Part shown: positions 33,184 through 42,539 of the stretch, in pieces
Layout of the letters: every line of letters starts with the position of its first letter
Position numbering within the stretch: the first letter of the stretch is position 1
Assembly: GCF_001026695.1 (NCBI RefSeq)
Contig: NZ_LDNB01000002.1
Span: 203,998-267,997, forward strand
Reading direction: 5' to 3'
From: Neobacillus vireti
GTDB lineage: Bacteria; Bacillota; Bacilli; Bacillales; Cytobacillaceae
Length of the DNA stretch: 64,000 nucleotides
Program-made: the position numbers and the translations under genes
Notes under the pieces: generated by a model
Databases searched by the model: none
What the model saw: the letters and a program-made list of their open reading frames with translations, nothing else
Told to the model about the DNA's origin: nothing

Positions 33184-33771
33184 ATGTTACCGATTGAGCG
33201 AAGGCAGCAAATTATAAAATGGTTGGATAAAGAAGGATCATTACCAATTTCGGAAATTAGCACTCGGCTGCATGTATCTGAAATGACGGTGTATCGAGAT
33301 ATAAAGCCCTTATTAGAAGAAAATGTGATTAGCAAAACTTCCGGCGGAATTTCTTTAGCACCTATCGTGAATCCTCCTTCGAATGTCTGCAGTTATTGTT
33401 TGAAGGAATTACATAACCGTCACCCGATTCAAATTATTACCAATGATTCAAGAGTAGAGCAGCTATGCTGCCCTCATTGCGGGTTACTAAGATACAAGAA
33501 TATCGAAAAGGAAGTTTCGCAAATTATTTGCCGTGATTTCCTTCAGAATTCAACGATTAGTGCAAAAATGGCCTATTACTTAATGGATACTGATTTTAAC
33601 TTGAATTGTTGCCAGCCACAAGTATTAACATTTGGATCTCTGAAACAAACGGAACAATTTCAAAGGGGATTTGGCGGGATTATTTTACGTTTTGATGAGG
33701 CAATAGAAGAAATTGAAAAACGGATGAATGGCAGCAAAGGCTGTTCTTGTAGTCATGAACGCCTAAATTAA
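33184..33771 (+). CDS. ycnK: YcnK-like copper-responsive DeoR-type repressor
   Basis: The first 55 residues are a DeoR winged helix (RRQQIIKWLDKEGSLPISEISTRLHVSEMTVYRDI). The rest is a NosL-like metal-binding domain with cysteines in CSYC (near 64), LCCPHCG (near 95) and LNCCQP (near 140), and a CSC near the C-terminus. B. subtilis YcnK represses ycnJ when copper is sufficient. Here it leads the operon ycnK-ycnJ-ycnI, 14 bp before ycnJ, a context that supports the call strongly. Confidence 0.9.
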   Translation: MLPIERRQQIIKWLDKEGSLPISEISTRLHVSEMTVYRDIKPLLEENVISKTSGGISLAPIVNPPSNVCSYCLKELHNRHPIQIITNDSRVEQLCCPHCGLLRYKNIEKEVSQIICRDFLQNSTISAKMAYYLMDTDFNLNCCQPQVLTFGSLKQTEQFQRGFGGIILRFDEAIEEIEKRMNGSKGCSCSHERLN

Positions 33772-33785
33772 AGGGGATTGATAGA

Positions 33786-35435
33786 TTGAATATAAAAATA
33801 AAAATTAGTACATTCATTGTGATCATTTCTCTTTTTCTATTTTTATTTCCGACTATCTTTTCTGCACACGCTTATATAAAAAAATCGACACCATTTGAAG
33901 ATGAGATTCTTGAAAAAGCGCCTACCGAGGTAATGATTCAATTTAATGAATCGATCCAGCCAACTTTTAATTCAATCAAGGTGTTTGATTCGCAAGGAAA
34001 TCGAGTGGATAAAGAAAATGGAGGGGTTGATCCAAGTCAACCTGCAATCCTAAAGAGCGGATTAAAGCCGAATCTTCCTGATGGTACATATCGAATTAAG
34101 TGGAAGGCTGTTTCAAGCGACGGCCACCCTGTTCAGGGAGTAATTGGCTTTCAAGTTGGTGCTGAAGTTATTGATTCAACTGCTGGAATTAATGAAACGC
34201 AAGGCTATACACCCAAGGGAGACCTTATTATTATTCGTTGGCTGCAATACATAAGTAATGCTTGCTATCTCGGGCTATTGTTTTTTTACATGTTAATTGT
34301 ACCAAAAGCGATTCAGGATAACAGATTAGTTAATAATAAATTCCTACGGGGCATCATTACGAGCTTCGTCGCGCTTTTTCTAAGTATTATGTTAAGCCTT
34401 CCATTGGAAGCAACAATTGAGGCTGGTTTACCTTGGAATGAAGTACTTAGCTTTCAATTCTTAGGAAATATTATCGGAAACACGACGTTTGGTCAAACCT
34501 GGATTTTTCAAGTAATAATCCTTCTAACGCTGGGCTATATGACGTCATTTATCTGGATGGCAGAAGCTATTAAACGAAGTGTTTTGTGGGTCTGCTTCTG
34601 TTTAGGGGCAGGGTTACTGTTAACAAAGGCGTTCACAAGTCATGCCGCCACACAAATCAACCCGTTACTGACGATATCCATGGACTTTATCCATTTACTA
34701 GCTGCATCGATTTGGATAGGAAGTTTAATCGGGTTTGTAGTTTTACTGCCATTGCGAAAAAACACTGAAACAAAGGAATATTTTTTCCTAATGATAAAAA
34801 GATTCTCTAATTGGGGGATTACCCTAGTACTTTTGTTAACCTTGACGGGAGTTTTTAGCAGCTTGCTCCATGTTCCCAACGCTTCGACCCTTATTCAAAC
34901 GGACTATGGAAAGGTTTTATCTAGTAAAGTTATTTTGTTTCTATTGATGCTTCTCCTTGCAGCAGTGAATTTTATAAAAGGAAAAAGGGATAAGAATAAA
35001 GGACTGAAAGTATCATTATGGGGTGAACTTTCTATTGGTTTGGTTATCCTTGTTATTTCCGTCGTTTTAACCAATTTACCAACTGCGATGCAATCCCCCG
35101 GGCCATTTAAAGAAACAAAAACGCTGATTCATGGTAATCAAGTGACATTAAGTGCAACCCCTAATATTGTTGGTGAAAATTTATTTGAAGTTTCCTTAAA
35201 AGACCGTCAAGGACGGGCAATCAAGGATGTTGAGCAAATTCACTTAACCTTTACGATGCTTGATATGGACATGGGGGAAGAAACAGTTGACTTAAAAAAA
35301 GTTGCTGAAGGCAAGTACGAAGCACAAGGTTTGCATTTCACCATGGCTGGTCATTGGGACATTCATGTACACGTTCTGACAAAGTCATTGGAAAGCATTG
35401 ATACCGATTTCCGCTGTTTGGTGGGAAGTCAATAA
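33786..35435 (+). CDS. ycnJ: YcnJ-like copper transport protein (CopC-CopD fusion)
   Basis: A TTG at 33786 after AAAGGGG starts this 549-residue protein. A signal peptide ends at AHA, leaving a CopC domain (about 28-130, AYIKKSTPFEDEILEKAP, SSDGHPVQGVIGF) that binds copper through the N-terminal segment and His. Eight or nine TM segments of the CopD type follow (about 150-430), including SHAATQINPLLTISMDFIHLLAASIWIG with conserved His residues. An extracytoplasmic C-terminal YtkA-like domain (about 445-549) ends the protein. It functions in copper uptake in B. subtilis and is controlled by YcnK. Confidence 0.92.
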   Translation: MNIKIKISTFIVIISLFLFLFPTIFSAHAYIKKSTPFEDEILEKAPTEVMIQFNESIQPTFNSIKVFDSQGNRVDKENGGVDPSQPAILKSGLKPNLPDGTYRIKWKAVSSDGHPVQGVIGFQVGAEVIDSTAGINETQGYTPKGDLIIIRWLQYISNACYLGLLFFYMLIVPKAIQDNRLVNNKFLRGIITSFVALFLSIMLSLPLEATIEAGLPWNEVLSFQFLGNIIGNTTFGQTWIFQVIILLTLGYMTSFIWMAEAIKRSVLWVCFCLGAGLLLTKAFTSHAATQINPLLTISMDFIHLLAASIWIGSLIGFVVLLPLRKNTETKEYFFLMIKRFSNWGITLVLLLTLTGVFSSLLHVPNASTLIQTDYGKVLSSKVILFLLMLLLAAVNFIKGKRDKNKGLKVSLWGELSIGLVILVISVVLTNLPTAMQSPGPFKETKTLIHGNQVTLSATPNIVGENLFEVSLKDRQGRAIKDVEQIHLTFTMLDMDMGEETVDLKKVAEGKYEAQGLHFTMAGHWDIHVHVLTKSLESIDTDFRCLVGSQ

Positions 35436-35458
35436 AAAAACATTCGAGGAGAATAGAA

Positions 35459-36109
35459 ATGAAAAAAATGATGGTTAACGTTTCGAAAGTATTTATTCCA
35501 GCAGTAATTAGTTTGTTTTTCTTTTCAAATATTGCCAGCGCTCATGTGACGGTGGCACCGAAAACTTCTGCAACCGGTGCCTGGGAAACCTATACGTTAA
35601 AGGTTCCTGTTGAAAAAGATATTGCTACAACAAAGGTAACAGTAAAGGCTCCAGAGGGAGTAGAGGTTATGTCTTATCAACCGGTTCCAGGCTGGACTTA
35701 TACGGCTGACAAGGATGCCAGTGGTAAAGTAAAATCCTTTACATTTGAAGCAACAGGAGAAGGGATTCTACCTGGGCAATTCCAACAATTTGTGTTTGTG
35801 GCAAAAAATCCTGATAAAGCTGCAAAAGCTGCCTGGGATGCATTTCAATATTACAAAGATGGCAGTATCGTAGAGTGGACAGGCGAGGAAGGTTCTGATT
35901 CCCCACATTCGGTTACGGATATTGTGACTTCGACATCAAGCGACCATCATGATACGGCGACAACAGAACATGCTGAAAAAACAGATAAGGCAAAAACATC
36001 TGAGGCAGAGAAAGAGGAAGAAACGTCCGATTCTCTTCCGCTTATATTATCAGGTGCAGCAGCATTACTCTCACTAGTGGCCTTAGTTCTTGCCTTCCGT
36101 AAAAAATAA
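35459..36109 (+). CDS. ycnI: YcnI-like copper-binding surface protein (DUF1775)
   Basis: The 216-residue protein has a signal peptide cleaved at ASA-H, so His is the first mature residue, a feature that makes a copper brace possible. The DUF1775 domain spans about 29-160 with ATGAWETYTLKVPVEKD and SYQPVPGWTY. A charged His/Glu/Lys linker (about 160-190) and a C-terminal TM with basic tail (LPLILSGAAALLSLVALVLAFRKK, sortase-independent) anchor it to the membrane. It is the third gene of the copper operon and probably a metallochaperone for YcnJ. Confidence 0.9.
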   Translation: MKKMMVNVSKVFIPAVISLFFFSNIASAHVTVAPKTSATGAWETYTLKVPVEKDIATTKVTVKAPEGVEVMSYQPVPGWTYTADKDASGKVKSFTFEATGEGILPGQFQQFVFVAKNPDKAAKAAWDAFQYYKDGSIVEWTGEEGSDSPHSVTDIVTSTSSDHHDTATTEHAEKTDKAKTSEAEKEEETSDSLPLILSGAAALLSLVALVLAFRKK

Positions 36110-36145
36110 ATTCTATAATCACATAAATCATCATATATCTTATTA

Positions 36146-36178
36146 AAAGACCTTCAATCATTGAAGGTCTTTTATTTC
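36146..36178 (+). terminator. Terminator of the ycn operon
   Basis: AAAAGACCTTCAAT and ATTGAAGGTCTTTT form a 14-bp stem followed by a short AT-rich tail. Confidence 0.88.
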
Positions 36179-36199
36179 GAAACTGAAAGAGGGATATAA

Positions 36200-36652
36200 A
36201 TGCCAAGTGATTTACAACAAGTAGAATTAGATATCCCAATTGAGGTGATTTGGGACTTTATTAGGGATGAAGATAATTGGGCACCACTTGTACCTGGTTA
36301 TATTTATCATGAAAAAATTAATGACCGCCAAATCACTTGGGAGTTTAAGAGCAGCCTCGGCATTATGAAAAAAAAGGTTAACTTATTGATTGATATAAAA
36401 GAGTGGAATGAACCAGCAAGAATAAGCTTTGATTTAAAAAGGTCGAATGAAAAGTATATTGGTGAGGGGTATTTTGAAGCAAAAGCAATTAACAAAAATA
36501 AAACACGGATAACAGGCTTCATCGACATTAATGCCAGCGGGACCCTGGGGACATTAGCGAACTCACTTTTTAAAACCGCAATTCCTAAAACTGCAGAAGA
36601 AGTGGCTGCAGCCATCTCTTCAAAGTTAGAAGAATTTAAAAGAAGAACATGA
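36200..36652 (+). CDS. SRPBCC-family protein, CoxG-like
   Basis: The 150-residue cytoplasmic protein fits the CoxG/START-like helix-grip fold: IPIEVIWDFIRDEDNWAPLVPGY near residues 12-34, ITWEFKSSLGIMKKKV near 50 and a C-terminal amphipathic helix with KTAEEVAAAISSKLEEF. Relatives bind lipids or quinones or assist in membrane recruitment of CO dehydrogenase, but no cox genes are here. It stands alone between two terminators. The role is unknown. Confidence 0.7.
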   Translation: MPSDLQQVELDIPIEVIWDFIRDEDNWAPLVPGYIYHEKINDRQITWEFKSSLGIMKKKVNLLIDIKEWNEPARISFDLKRSNEKYIGEGYFEAKAINKNKTRITGFIDINASGTLGTLANSLFKTAIPKTAEEVAAAISSKLEEFKRRT

Positions 36653-36678
36653 AGGGACAGATAGTAAAAGTAAGATGA

Positions 36679-36711
36679 AAAACCTGCTGGACGCGCAGGT
36701 TTTTCTATTTT
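36679..36711 (+). terminator. Terminator of the SRPBCC gene
   Basis: AAACCTGC and GCAGGTTT with a seven-base loop and TTTCTATTTT tail. Confidence 0.85.
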
Positions 36712-36817
36712 GGCTTAAAATGATAAAGTAAGTTAACTATTGAACATGTTTCATAAGATATGTTATATTAATAGTTAAAAATTAAGCGAATCTTTTGATA
36801 AAGAGAAGGTGAAAGAT

Positions 36818-39580
36818 ATGGCAGCAGATTTGAAATTAAATGACAGCAGTCTTCCATTGCGTCGCGATGTAAAATTACTTGGAAAAATACTCGGCGAAAT
36901 TCTTGTCAATCATGGCGGTTTAGAACTATTTGACAAGGTCGAGAAAATACGATTGATGTGTAAAACACTAAGGACTGATTTTGACCAAGAAATTTATGAT
37001 GCCTTAAAAGAAGAAATTTCTGGCATAAATCCTCCTATGAGAAAACAAGTGATTCGAGCCTTTTCAATGTATTTCCATTTAATTAACGCGGCAGAGCAGA
37101 ATCACCGAATTCGGAGGAGGAGACATTACCATCTTCAAGACGATTCTGTTGTGCAGCCAGCCTCAATTGAGAGCGCGGTAGTTGCACTTAAAGAGAACAA
37201 TATTAAAGAAGATAGGATTCAAAATATCCTCGATACATTGTCTCTTGAATTAGTTATTACGGCTCACCCCACTGAGGCAACAAAGCGCTCTATTCTTGAA
37301 ATACAGCAGCGAATTGCTGTTATTTTAAAAAATCTGGACCATCCGTTACTTACGAACAGAGAACAAAAAAAGCTGGAAGAGAGCTTGTTTAATGAAGTGA
37401 CTATTCTTTGGCAGACGGATGAATTACGGCACCATAAGCCAACCGTTTTGGACGAGGTCCGTAACGGACTGTATTATTTTGACCAAACCCTTTTTGATGT
37501 ACTGCCGGAAATTCATCAGGAAGTAGCAAATTGTCTTGAAAAAAATTATTCGCAGTCTTCGTGGGAGGTTCCTAATTTCCTTCGGTTTGGATCATGGATT
37601 GGCGGTGATCGTGATGGAAATCCCAACGTTACCCATGATGTGACATGGGAAACATTAGAACGGCAAAGAAGACTTGTTCTAAAAAAATATAAAAATGTTT
37701 TAGTTGATTTAATGAAACGATATAGCCATTCGACAACAAGGGTTGAGGTTAGCGAGGAGCTTCTCGCTTTTCTCGAGAGCAAAGAGGATTTATTTTTAAG
37801 CGAAGAGAAAATATGGCCAGTAAAAACAGAAGTCTATCGCCGTGCCTTTGCCATAATGATTGAGCGGGTAAAGCAAGCAGGGAAATCAGACTTAGGCTAT
37901 CAATCTGCTGAAGAATTATTAGAGGATTTATCCATCATTAATAGAAGCTTAAATCAACATCACCCAGCTGCCCATGAACTAAAAACGATTCAAAAGCTGA
38001 TTCGTCAAGTTCAGCTATTTGGATTTCACTTAGCGACACTGGATATCCGCAACCATAGCGGTGAGCATGAGGCAGCAATCACAGAAATACTGCGTAAAGT
38101 CCGTCTTTCTGAAAATTATGCACTACTTTCTGAAGATGAAAAAGTAGAGATTTTGCAAAAAGTCCTCTTGGATCCGCGCCCGCTCCTATTATTGAATGAG
38201 GATTACTCAGCGGAAACACAGGAAATGATTAAAGTGTTCCAAATGATAAAGAAGGCTCATGATGAATTCGGAAAACGGTCGATTTCCGTTTACCTTGTCA
38301 GTATGACAAAATCACCAAGCGACCTGTTAGAGGTGCTTGTTTTAGCAAAAGAGGCAGGCATCTACCGTCTCCATGCAGATGGAATATTGGAAAGCCATTT
38401 ACATGTTGCACCATTACTAGAAACAATTGACGATTTAAGCGCAGGTCCAAAAATCATGGAAACGCTATTCGAGATGCCGGTTTATCGAAATCATTTACAA
38501 ATACTGGGCGACCAGCAGGAGATAATGCTTGGTTATTCGGACGGAAGTAAAGACGGCGGGACGTTAACTGCCAACTGGAAGCTGTATAAAGCGCAAATTG
38601 AAATTCACGAAATGGCGAAAAGATATCAAATTGCACTGAAATTCTTCCATGGCCGCGGCGGTTCGTTAGGACGCGGCGGCGGTCCATTAAATAAAAGTAT
38701 CTTATCCAAACCAGCGGAAACAATCGGGGATGGAGTCAAAATTACCGAACAAGGTGAGGTCTTATCTTCAAGGTATCTGCTTGAGGATATTGCTTATCGC
38801 AGCTTGGAGCAAGCGACATCTACCTTGCTTCTGGCAGCAGCGCATGTCTCTAAAGAATCAGCACATGGGCAGCTTCGTGAACCAGATTGGGAAGAGGCAA
38901 TTGAGGAAATTTCAGCTGCTGCGTTGGCTAAATATCAATCGCTTGTGTTTGGCGACCCAGATTTCCTTACCTACTTTACGGAAGCTACCCCTTTAAGGGA
39001 ATTAGGCGATTTAAATATTGGCTCACGACCGATGAGCCGGAAAAATCGCGGCCGATTTGAAGACTTAAGAGCGATTCCATGGGTATTTGCTTGGACACAA
39101 AGTCGTCAATTGCTTCCGGCTTGGTATGCTGCTGGTACAGGACTGGCCAGTTTTGCTTCGAAAGGGAATCAAAATTTGCAGCAACTGCAGGAAATGTATG
39201 TGAAGTGGCCATTCTTTCAATCGACGATTGATAATCTTCAGATGGCATTAATGAAAGCAGATATAACAACTGCTAAAGAATATTTAACACTTGTTGAGGA
39301 TCCCGCAATTGCTGAAAGGATATTTAATAATATTCACGAAGAGTTTGAAAGAACAAAAGATATTTTACTTCAGATTACAGGCGATAATGAATTACTTGAT
39401 CATACCCCAAATATCCAAGAATCAGTGTATCGGCGAAATCCGTATGTTGACCCGTTAAACTTTTTACAGGTAGAACTAATTAAAGAATTGCGCAAACAAG
39501 ATGAGCCAAATGATGAACTTCTAACCGAAGTATTGCTAACAATTAGCGGCATATCCGCGGGGTTACGCAATACTGGTTGA
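36818..39580 (+). CDS. ppc: Phosphoenolpyruvate carboxylase
   Basis: ATG 36818 after GAGAAGG (spacing 8) is preferred to the GTG three codons earlier, giving 920 residues, the standard length. VITAHPTEATKRS near 149 contains the catalytic His, GGDRDGNPNVTHD near 266 binds PEP, GYSDGSKDGG near 570 and FFHGRGGSLGRGGGP near 608 form the bicarbonate/PEP glycine loop, and the C-terminus ends RNTG, the aspartate-feedback site of bacterial enzymes. It makes oxaloacetate for anaplerosis. A terminator on each side shows that it is monocistronic. Confidence 0.97.
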   Translation: MAADLKLNDSSLPLRRDVKLLGKILGEILVNHGGLELFDKVEKIRLMCKTLRTDFDQEIYDALKEEISGINPPMRKQVIRAFSMYFHLINAAEQNHRIRRRRHYHLQDDSVVQPASIESAVVALKENNIKEDRIQNILDTLSLELVITAHPTEATKRSILEIQQRIAVILKNLDHPLLTNREQKKLEESLFNEVTILWQTDELRHHKPTVLDEVRNGLYYFDQTLFDVLPEIHQEVANCLEKNYSQSSWEVPNFLRFGSWIGGDRDGNPNVTHDVTWETLERQRRLVLKKYKNVLVDLMKRYSHSTTRVEVSEELLAFLESKEDLFLSEEKIWPVKTEVYRRAFAIMIERVKQAGKSDLGYQSAEELLEDLSIINRSLNQHHPAAHELKTIQKLIRQVQLFGFHLATLDIRNHSGEHEAAITEILRKVRLSENYALLSEDEKVEILQKVLLDPRPLLLLNEDYSAETQEMIKVFQMIKKAHDEFGKRSISVYLVSMTKSPSDLLEVLVLAKEAGIYRLHADGILESHLHVAPLLETIDDLSAGPKIMETLFEMPVYRNHLQILGDQQEIMLGYSDGSKDGGTLTANWKLYKAQIEIHEMAKRYQIALKFFHGRGGSLGRGGGPLNKSILSKPAETIGDGVKITEQGEVLSSRYLLEDIAYRSLEQATSTLLLAAAHVSKESAHGQLREPDWEEAIEEISAAALAKYQSLVFGDPDFLTYFTEATPLRELGDLNIGSRPMSRKNRGRFEDLRAIPWVFAWTQSRQLLPAWYAAGTGLASFASKGNQNLQQLQEMYVKWPFFQSTIDNLQMALMKADITTAKEYLTLVEDPAIAERIFNNIHEEFERTKDILLQITGDNELLDHTPNIQESVYRRNPYVDPLNFLQVELIKELRKQDEPNDELLTEVLLTISGISAGLRNTG

Positions 39581-39591
39581 TAAGGCTTTTT

Positions 39592-39635
39592 AAACCCACA
39601 AACTCTTAATCGTTAAGAGTTTGTGGGTTTTTTGT
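39592..39635 (+). terminator. Terminator of ppc
   Basis: AACCCACAAACTCTTAA and TTAAGAGTTTGTGGGTT form a 17-bp perfect stem with loop TCG and a T-run. Confidence 0.95.
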
Positions 39636-39673
39636 TATTGGAAAGTATGAACATTTAATGAATTTTTGAAAAA

Positions 39674-39691
39674 TGAATGGTTATTCATTCA
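39674..39691. promoter_or_regulatory. FadR-type operator upstream of adhE
   Basis: TGAATGGTTATTCATTCA matches the Bacillus FadR box TGAATGAMTANTCATTCA at 16 of 18 positions, with both TGAATG and TCATTCA arms intact. It lies 168 bp upstream of adhE, whose downstream neighbour is an acyl-CoA ligase, a gene class FadR regulates in Bacillus. Confidence 0.65.
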
Positions 39692-39841
39692 TTTGTGTTC
39701 AAATTTCGACAATTTTCGGAATAGTATACATGATATATTTTATCCAGATTGGAAAAGGAGTGAAGGAAAATAGTTTAACAGGCGTTCAAATGCCAACATA
39801 ATGTTATTTTTAAAAGATTGATAATCCTGGAGGGATGTTCG

Positions 39842-42445
39842 ATGGCAGTAAAGGAAAAAGTTTTACATGAGAACCTTAATATCGCTGCGATGATTGATGT
39901 CTTGGCGAAAAACGGAGCAATGGCTTTGAGGGAATTCCGTTGCTACAACCAGGAAATGGTTGACGAAATAGTTAAACAGACGGCACTAACCGCTCTTGAA
40001 AACCATAGGGAGTTAGCTAAGCTAGCAGTAGAAGAAACAAAAAGAGGCGTTTATGAGGATAAAGTTTTCAAAAATATGTTTGCTACAGAATGTATTTACA
40101 ACAATATTAGGGATATGAAAACGGTGGGCGTAATAAGTGAAAATGAGAACGAGGATATGGTTGAGATGGCCGAGCCAGTAGGTGTCATTGCAGGAGTTAT
40201 CCCAATTACAAATCCAACTTCCACTGTCATCTTTAAATCTTTGATTTCACTTAAAACGAGAAATCCAATCATCTTTGCCTTTCCTAAATATGCGCAAAAA
40301 TGCTGCGTGATTACAGCCAAGCTGCTAAGAGAAGCTGCAATAAAGGCTGGTGCTCCTGAGAACTGCATCCAGTGGATTGAAATACCATCCCATGAAGCTT
40401 TCCAAACCTTAATGAAACATCCAAAGATTTCACTCATCCTTGCAACTGGAGGGCCGAATCTAGTTACAGCCGCTTACAGTTCCGGGAAACCTGCACTTGG
40501 CGTTGGCGCCGGAAACGTGCCTTGTTATATTGAAAAAACGGCCAATATTAAACGCGCAGTCAACGACCTTATATTATCGAAAACCTTTGACAACGGCATG
40601 ATCTGTGCTTCGGAACAAGCACTTATTATTGATAACGAGATTTATCAGGAAGTAAGAAATGAATTAGTAATGAACAACTGTTATTTCCTAAATGAAGAAG
40701 AGCGGAAAATGTTAGAGCGAATTGCCATTGACTCAAAAACGTCTTCCCTTAACCCGATGATTGTCGGATTACCGGCGTTTATGATTGCCAAAATGGCTGG
40801 GATAAATGTCCCTGTAAAAACGAAGATTTTAATCGCAGAATTAGAAGGAGTAGGACCGAAATACCCGTTATCGTGTGAAAAGTTAAGCCCAATTTTAGCG
40901 TGTTATAAGGTGAATAGTTTTGCTGAAGGTCTCCTTATTGCTGAAGAAACGTTGGAATATGGAGGTCTTGGTCACTCTGCCGCCATCCATACCTCTGATC
41001 AGGATGTGATTGATAGTTTCGCTGCAAGGATGAAAGCGGGCCGAATTATTGTCAATACACCATCCACACATGGAGCAATCGGGGATATATATAACACATC
41101 TTTACCGTCCTTAACAATTGGGTGCGGGACCTATGGAGGGAACTCTGTGTCACAGAATGTTGGAGCAGCAAATTTAATTAATATCAAGAAAGTCGCAAAA
41201 CGAAGAACGATAACTCAATGGTTTAAAATCCCTTCACAAGTATTCTTTGAGAGAAACTCAATTCAGACGCTTGCTGCTATTCCTGGAATTTCGCGGGCGT
41301 TTATTGTTACAAGTGGAAGCTCGATGAAAAACGGCTATGTTGATAAAGTCCAATATTATTTAAAAATGAATCCAAACCACATCCAATCTGAGGTTTTCTT
41401 TGATATTGAACCTGAACCTTGCATCGAAACCGTTATGAATGGGGCGGAACGGATGAGGAAGTTTCAGCCTGACTTTATCATTGCCCTTGGCGGAGGTTCA
41501 GTCATGGATGCAGCAAAAGCGATGTGGCTGTTTTACGAACACCCTGATACCGACTTTAAAAGATTAACGCAAAAATTCTTTGACCCGAGTAAGAGAGTAG
41601 TAAAGTTTCCTGCCCTGCGTAATAAGGCAAATTTCATTGCCATTCCGACAACTTCTGGAACAGGATCAGAGGTTACGGCCTTCTCCGTTATTTCGGATAA
41701 AAAGGCAAATAGGAAGTATCCGCTTGCTGACTTTCAACTGACACCAGATGTAGCAATCATCGATCCGCAATTTGTAATGACAGTTCCCAAATCTGTAACT
41801 GCTGACACTGGGATGGATGTTTTAACCCATGCGATTGAGGCGTACGTTTCAGTGTTGGCAAATGATTATACCGATGGTCTGGCTTTAAAAGCAATTCAGC
41901 TTGTTTTTGAATATTTGCCAAGAGCTTATCGGGATGGCAGCGATGAACTGGCACGTGAAAAAATGCATAACGCATCGACGATTGCGGGAATGGCATTTGC
42001 GAATTCCTTCTTAGGGATTAACCATAGCCTTGCCCATGTTCTAGGTGCCGAGTTTAATATTCCACACGGACGAGCAAATGCAATCCTGCTCCCGCATGTC
42101 ATTCGCTTTAACTCAATAAAACCAAATAAATTTATGACCTTCCCTAAATATGAGCATTTCATTGCTGATAAACGCTATGCAGAAATTGCTAAAATGCTAG
42201 GTTTGCCTGCAAGTACGACAGAGGAAGGAATAAATAGCCTAATCGATAAGATTATTGAACTTGCCAAGGAAATGAATATTTCAATGAGCATCAAAGCGAA
42301 TGGTATCGATGAGATAGAATTCGTAAGTAAGGTCGACGTCCTTGCGGAACATGCCTTTGACGACCAAGATACGATTGCCAATCCGAAAATGCCGCTAGTA
42401 GCCGAACTTGCAGAAATTTACCGTCAAGCTTATAAAGGGATTTAG
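39842..42445 (+). CDS. adhE: Bifunctional acetaldehyde-CoA/alcohol dehydrogenase
   Basis: ATG 39842 is eight bases after GGAGGG and gives 867 residues. The N-terminal half is a CoA-acylating aldehyde dehydrogenase with the cysteine in NGMICASEQALI near residue 251 and GVIPITNPTSTVIFK near 120. The C-terminal half is an iron-containing alcohol dehydrogenase with GGGSVMDAAKAMW near 553, GTGSEVTAFSVI near 609 and metal ligands in TDGLALKAI, NSFLGINHSLAHVLGAEFNIPHGRANA. It reduces acyl-CoA to aldehyde and alcohol in fermentation, or runs in reverse. A FadR-like box lies upstream and an acyl-CoA ligase gene follows 94 bp downstream. Confidence 0.95.
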   Translation: MAVKEKVLHENLNIAAMIDVLAKNGAMALREFRCYNQEMVDEIVKQTALTALENHRELAKLAVEETKRGVYEDKVFKNMFATECIYNNIRDMKTVGVISENENEDMVEMAEPVGVIAGVIPITNPTSTVIFKSLISLKTRNPIIFAFPKYAQKCCVITAKLLREAAIKAGAPENCIQWIEIPSHEAFQTLMKHPKISLILATGGPNLVTAAYSSGKPALGVGAGNVPCYIEKTANIKRAVNDLILSKTFDNGMICASEQALIIDNEIYQEVRNELVMNNCYFLNEEERKMLERIAIDSKTSSLNPMIVGLPAFMIAKMAGINVPVKTKILIAELEGVGPKYPLSCEKLSPILACYKVNSFAEGLLIAEETLEYGGLGHSAAIHTSDQDVIDSFAARMKAGRIIVNTPSTHGAIGDIYNTSLPSLTIGCGTYGGNSVSQNVGAANLINIKKVAKRRTITQWFKIPSQVFFERNSIQTLAAIPGISRAFIVTSGSSMKNGYVDKVQYYLKMNPNHIQSEVFFDIEPEPCIETVMNGAERMRKFQPDFIIALGGGSVMDAAKAMWLFYEHPDTDFKRLTQKFFDPSKRVVKFPALRNKANFIAIPTTSGTGSEVTAFSVISDKKANRKYPLADFQLTPDVAIIDPQFVMTVPKSVTADTGMDVLTHAIEAYVSVLANDYTDGLALKAIQLVFEYLPRAYRDGSDELAREKMHNASTIAGMAFANSFLGINHSLAHVLGAEFNIPHGRANAILLPHVIRFNSIKPNKFMTFPKYEHFIADKRYAEIAKMLGLPASTTEEGINSLIDKIIELAKEMNISMSIKANGIDEIEFVSKVDVLAEHAFDDQDTIANPKMPLVAELAEIYRQAYKGI

Positions 42446-42539
42446 TAAAAAAATAAAAAATCCTTTTAATTCTTCTAAATTAAAGATGATATCGCTCTCA
42501 TTGTTTGGGATTTGAAGGAAAAATAAGGAGGGGAAAAAT

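Noticed and set aside
39690..39715. Possible Rex site (TTGTG...ACAA) before adhE
   Set aside because: The two halves are too imperfect and wrongly spaced compared with the TTGTGAA-N6-TTCACAA form.
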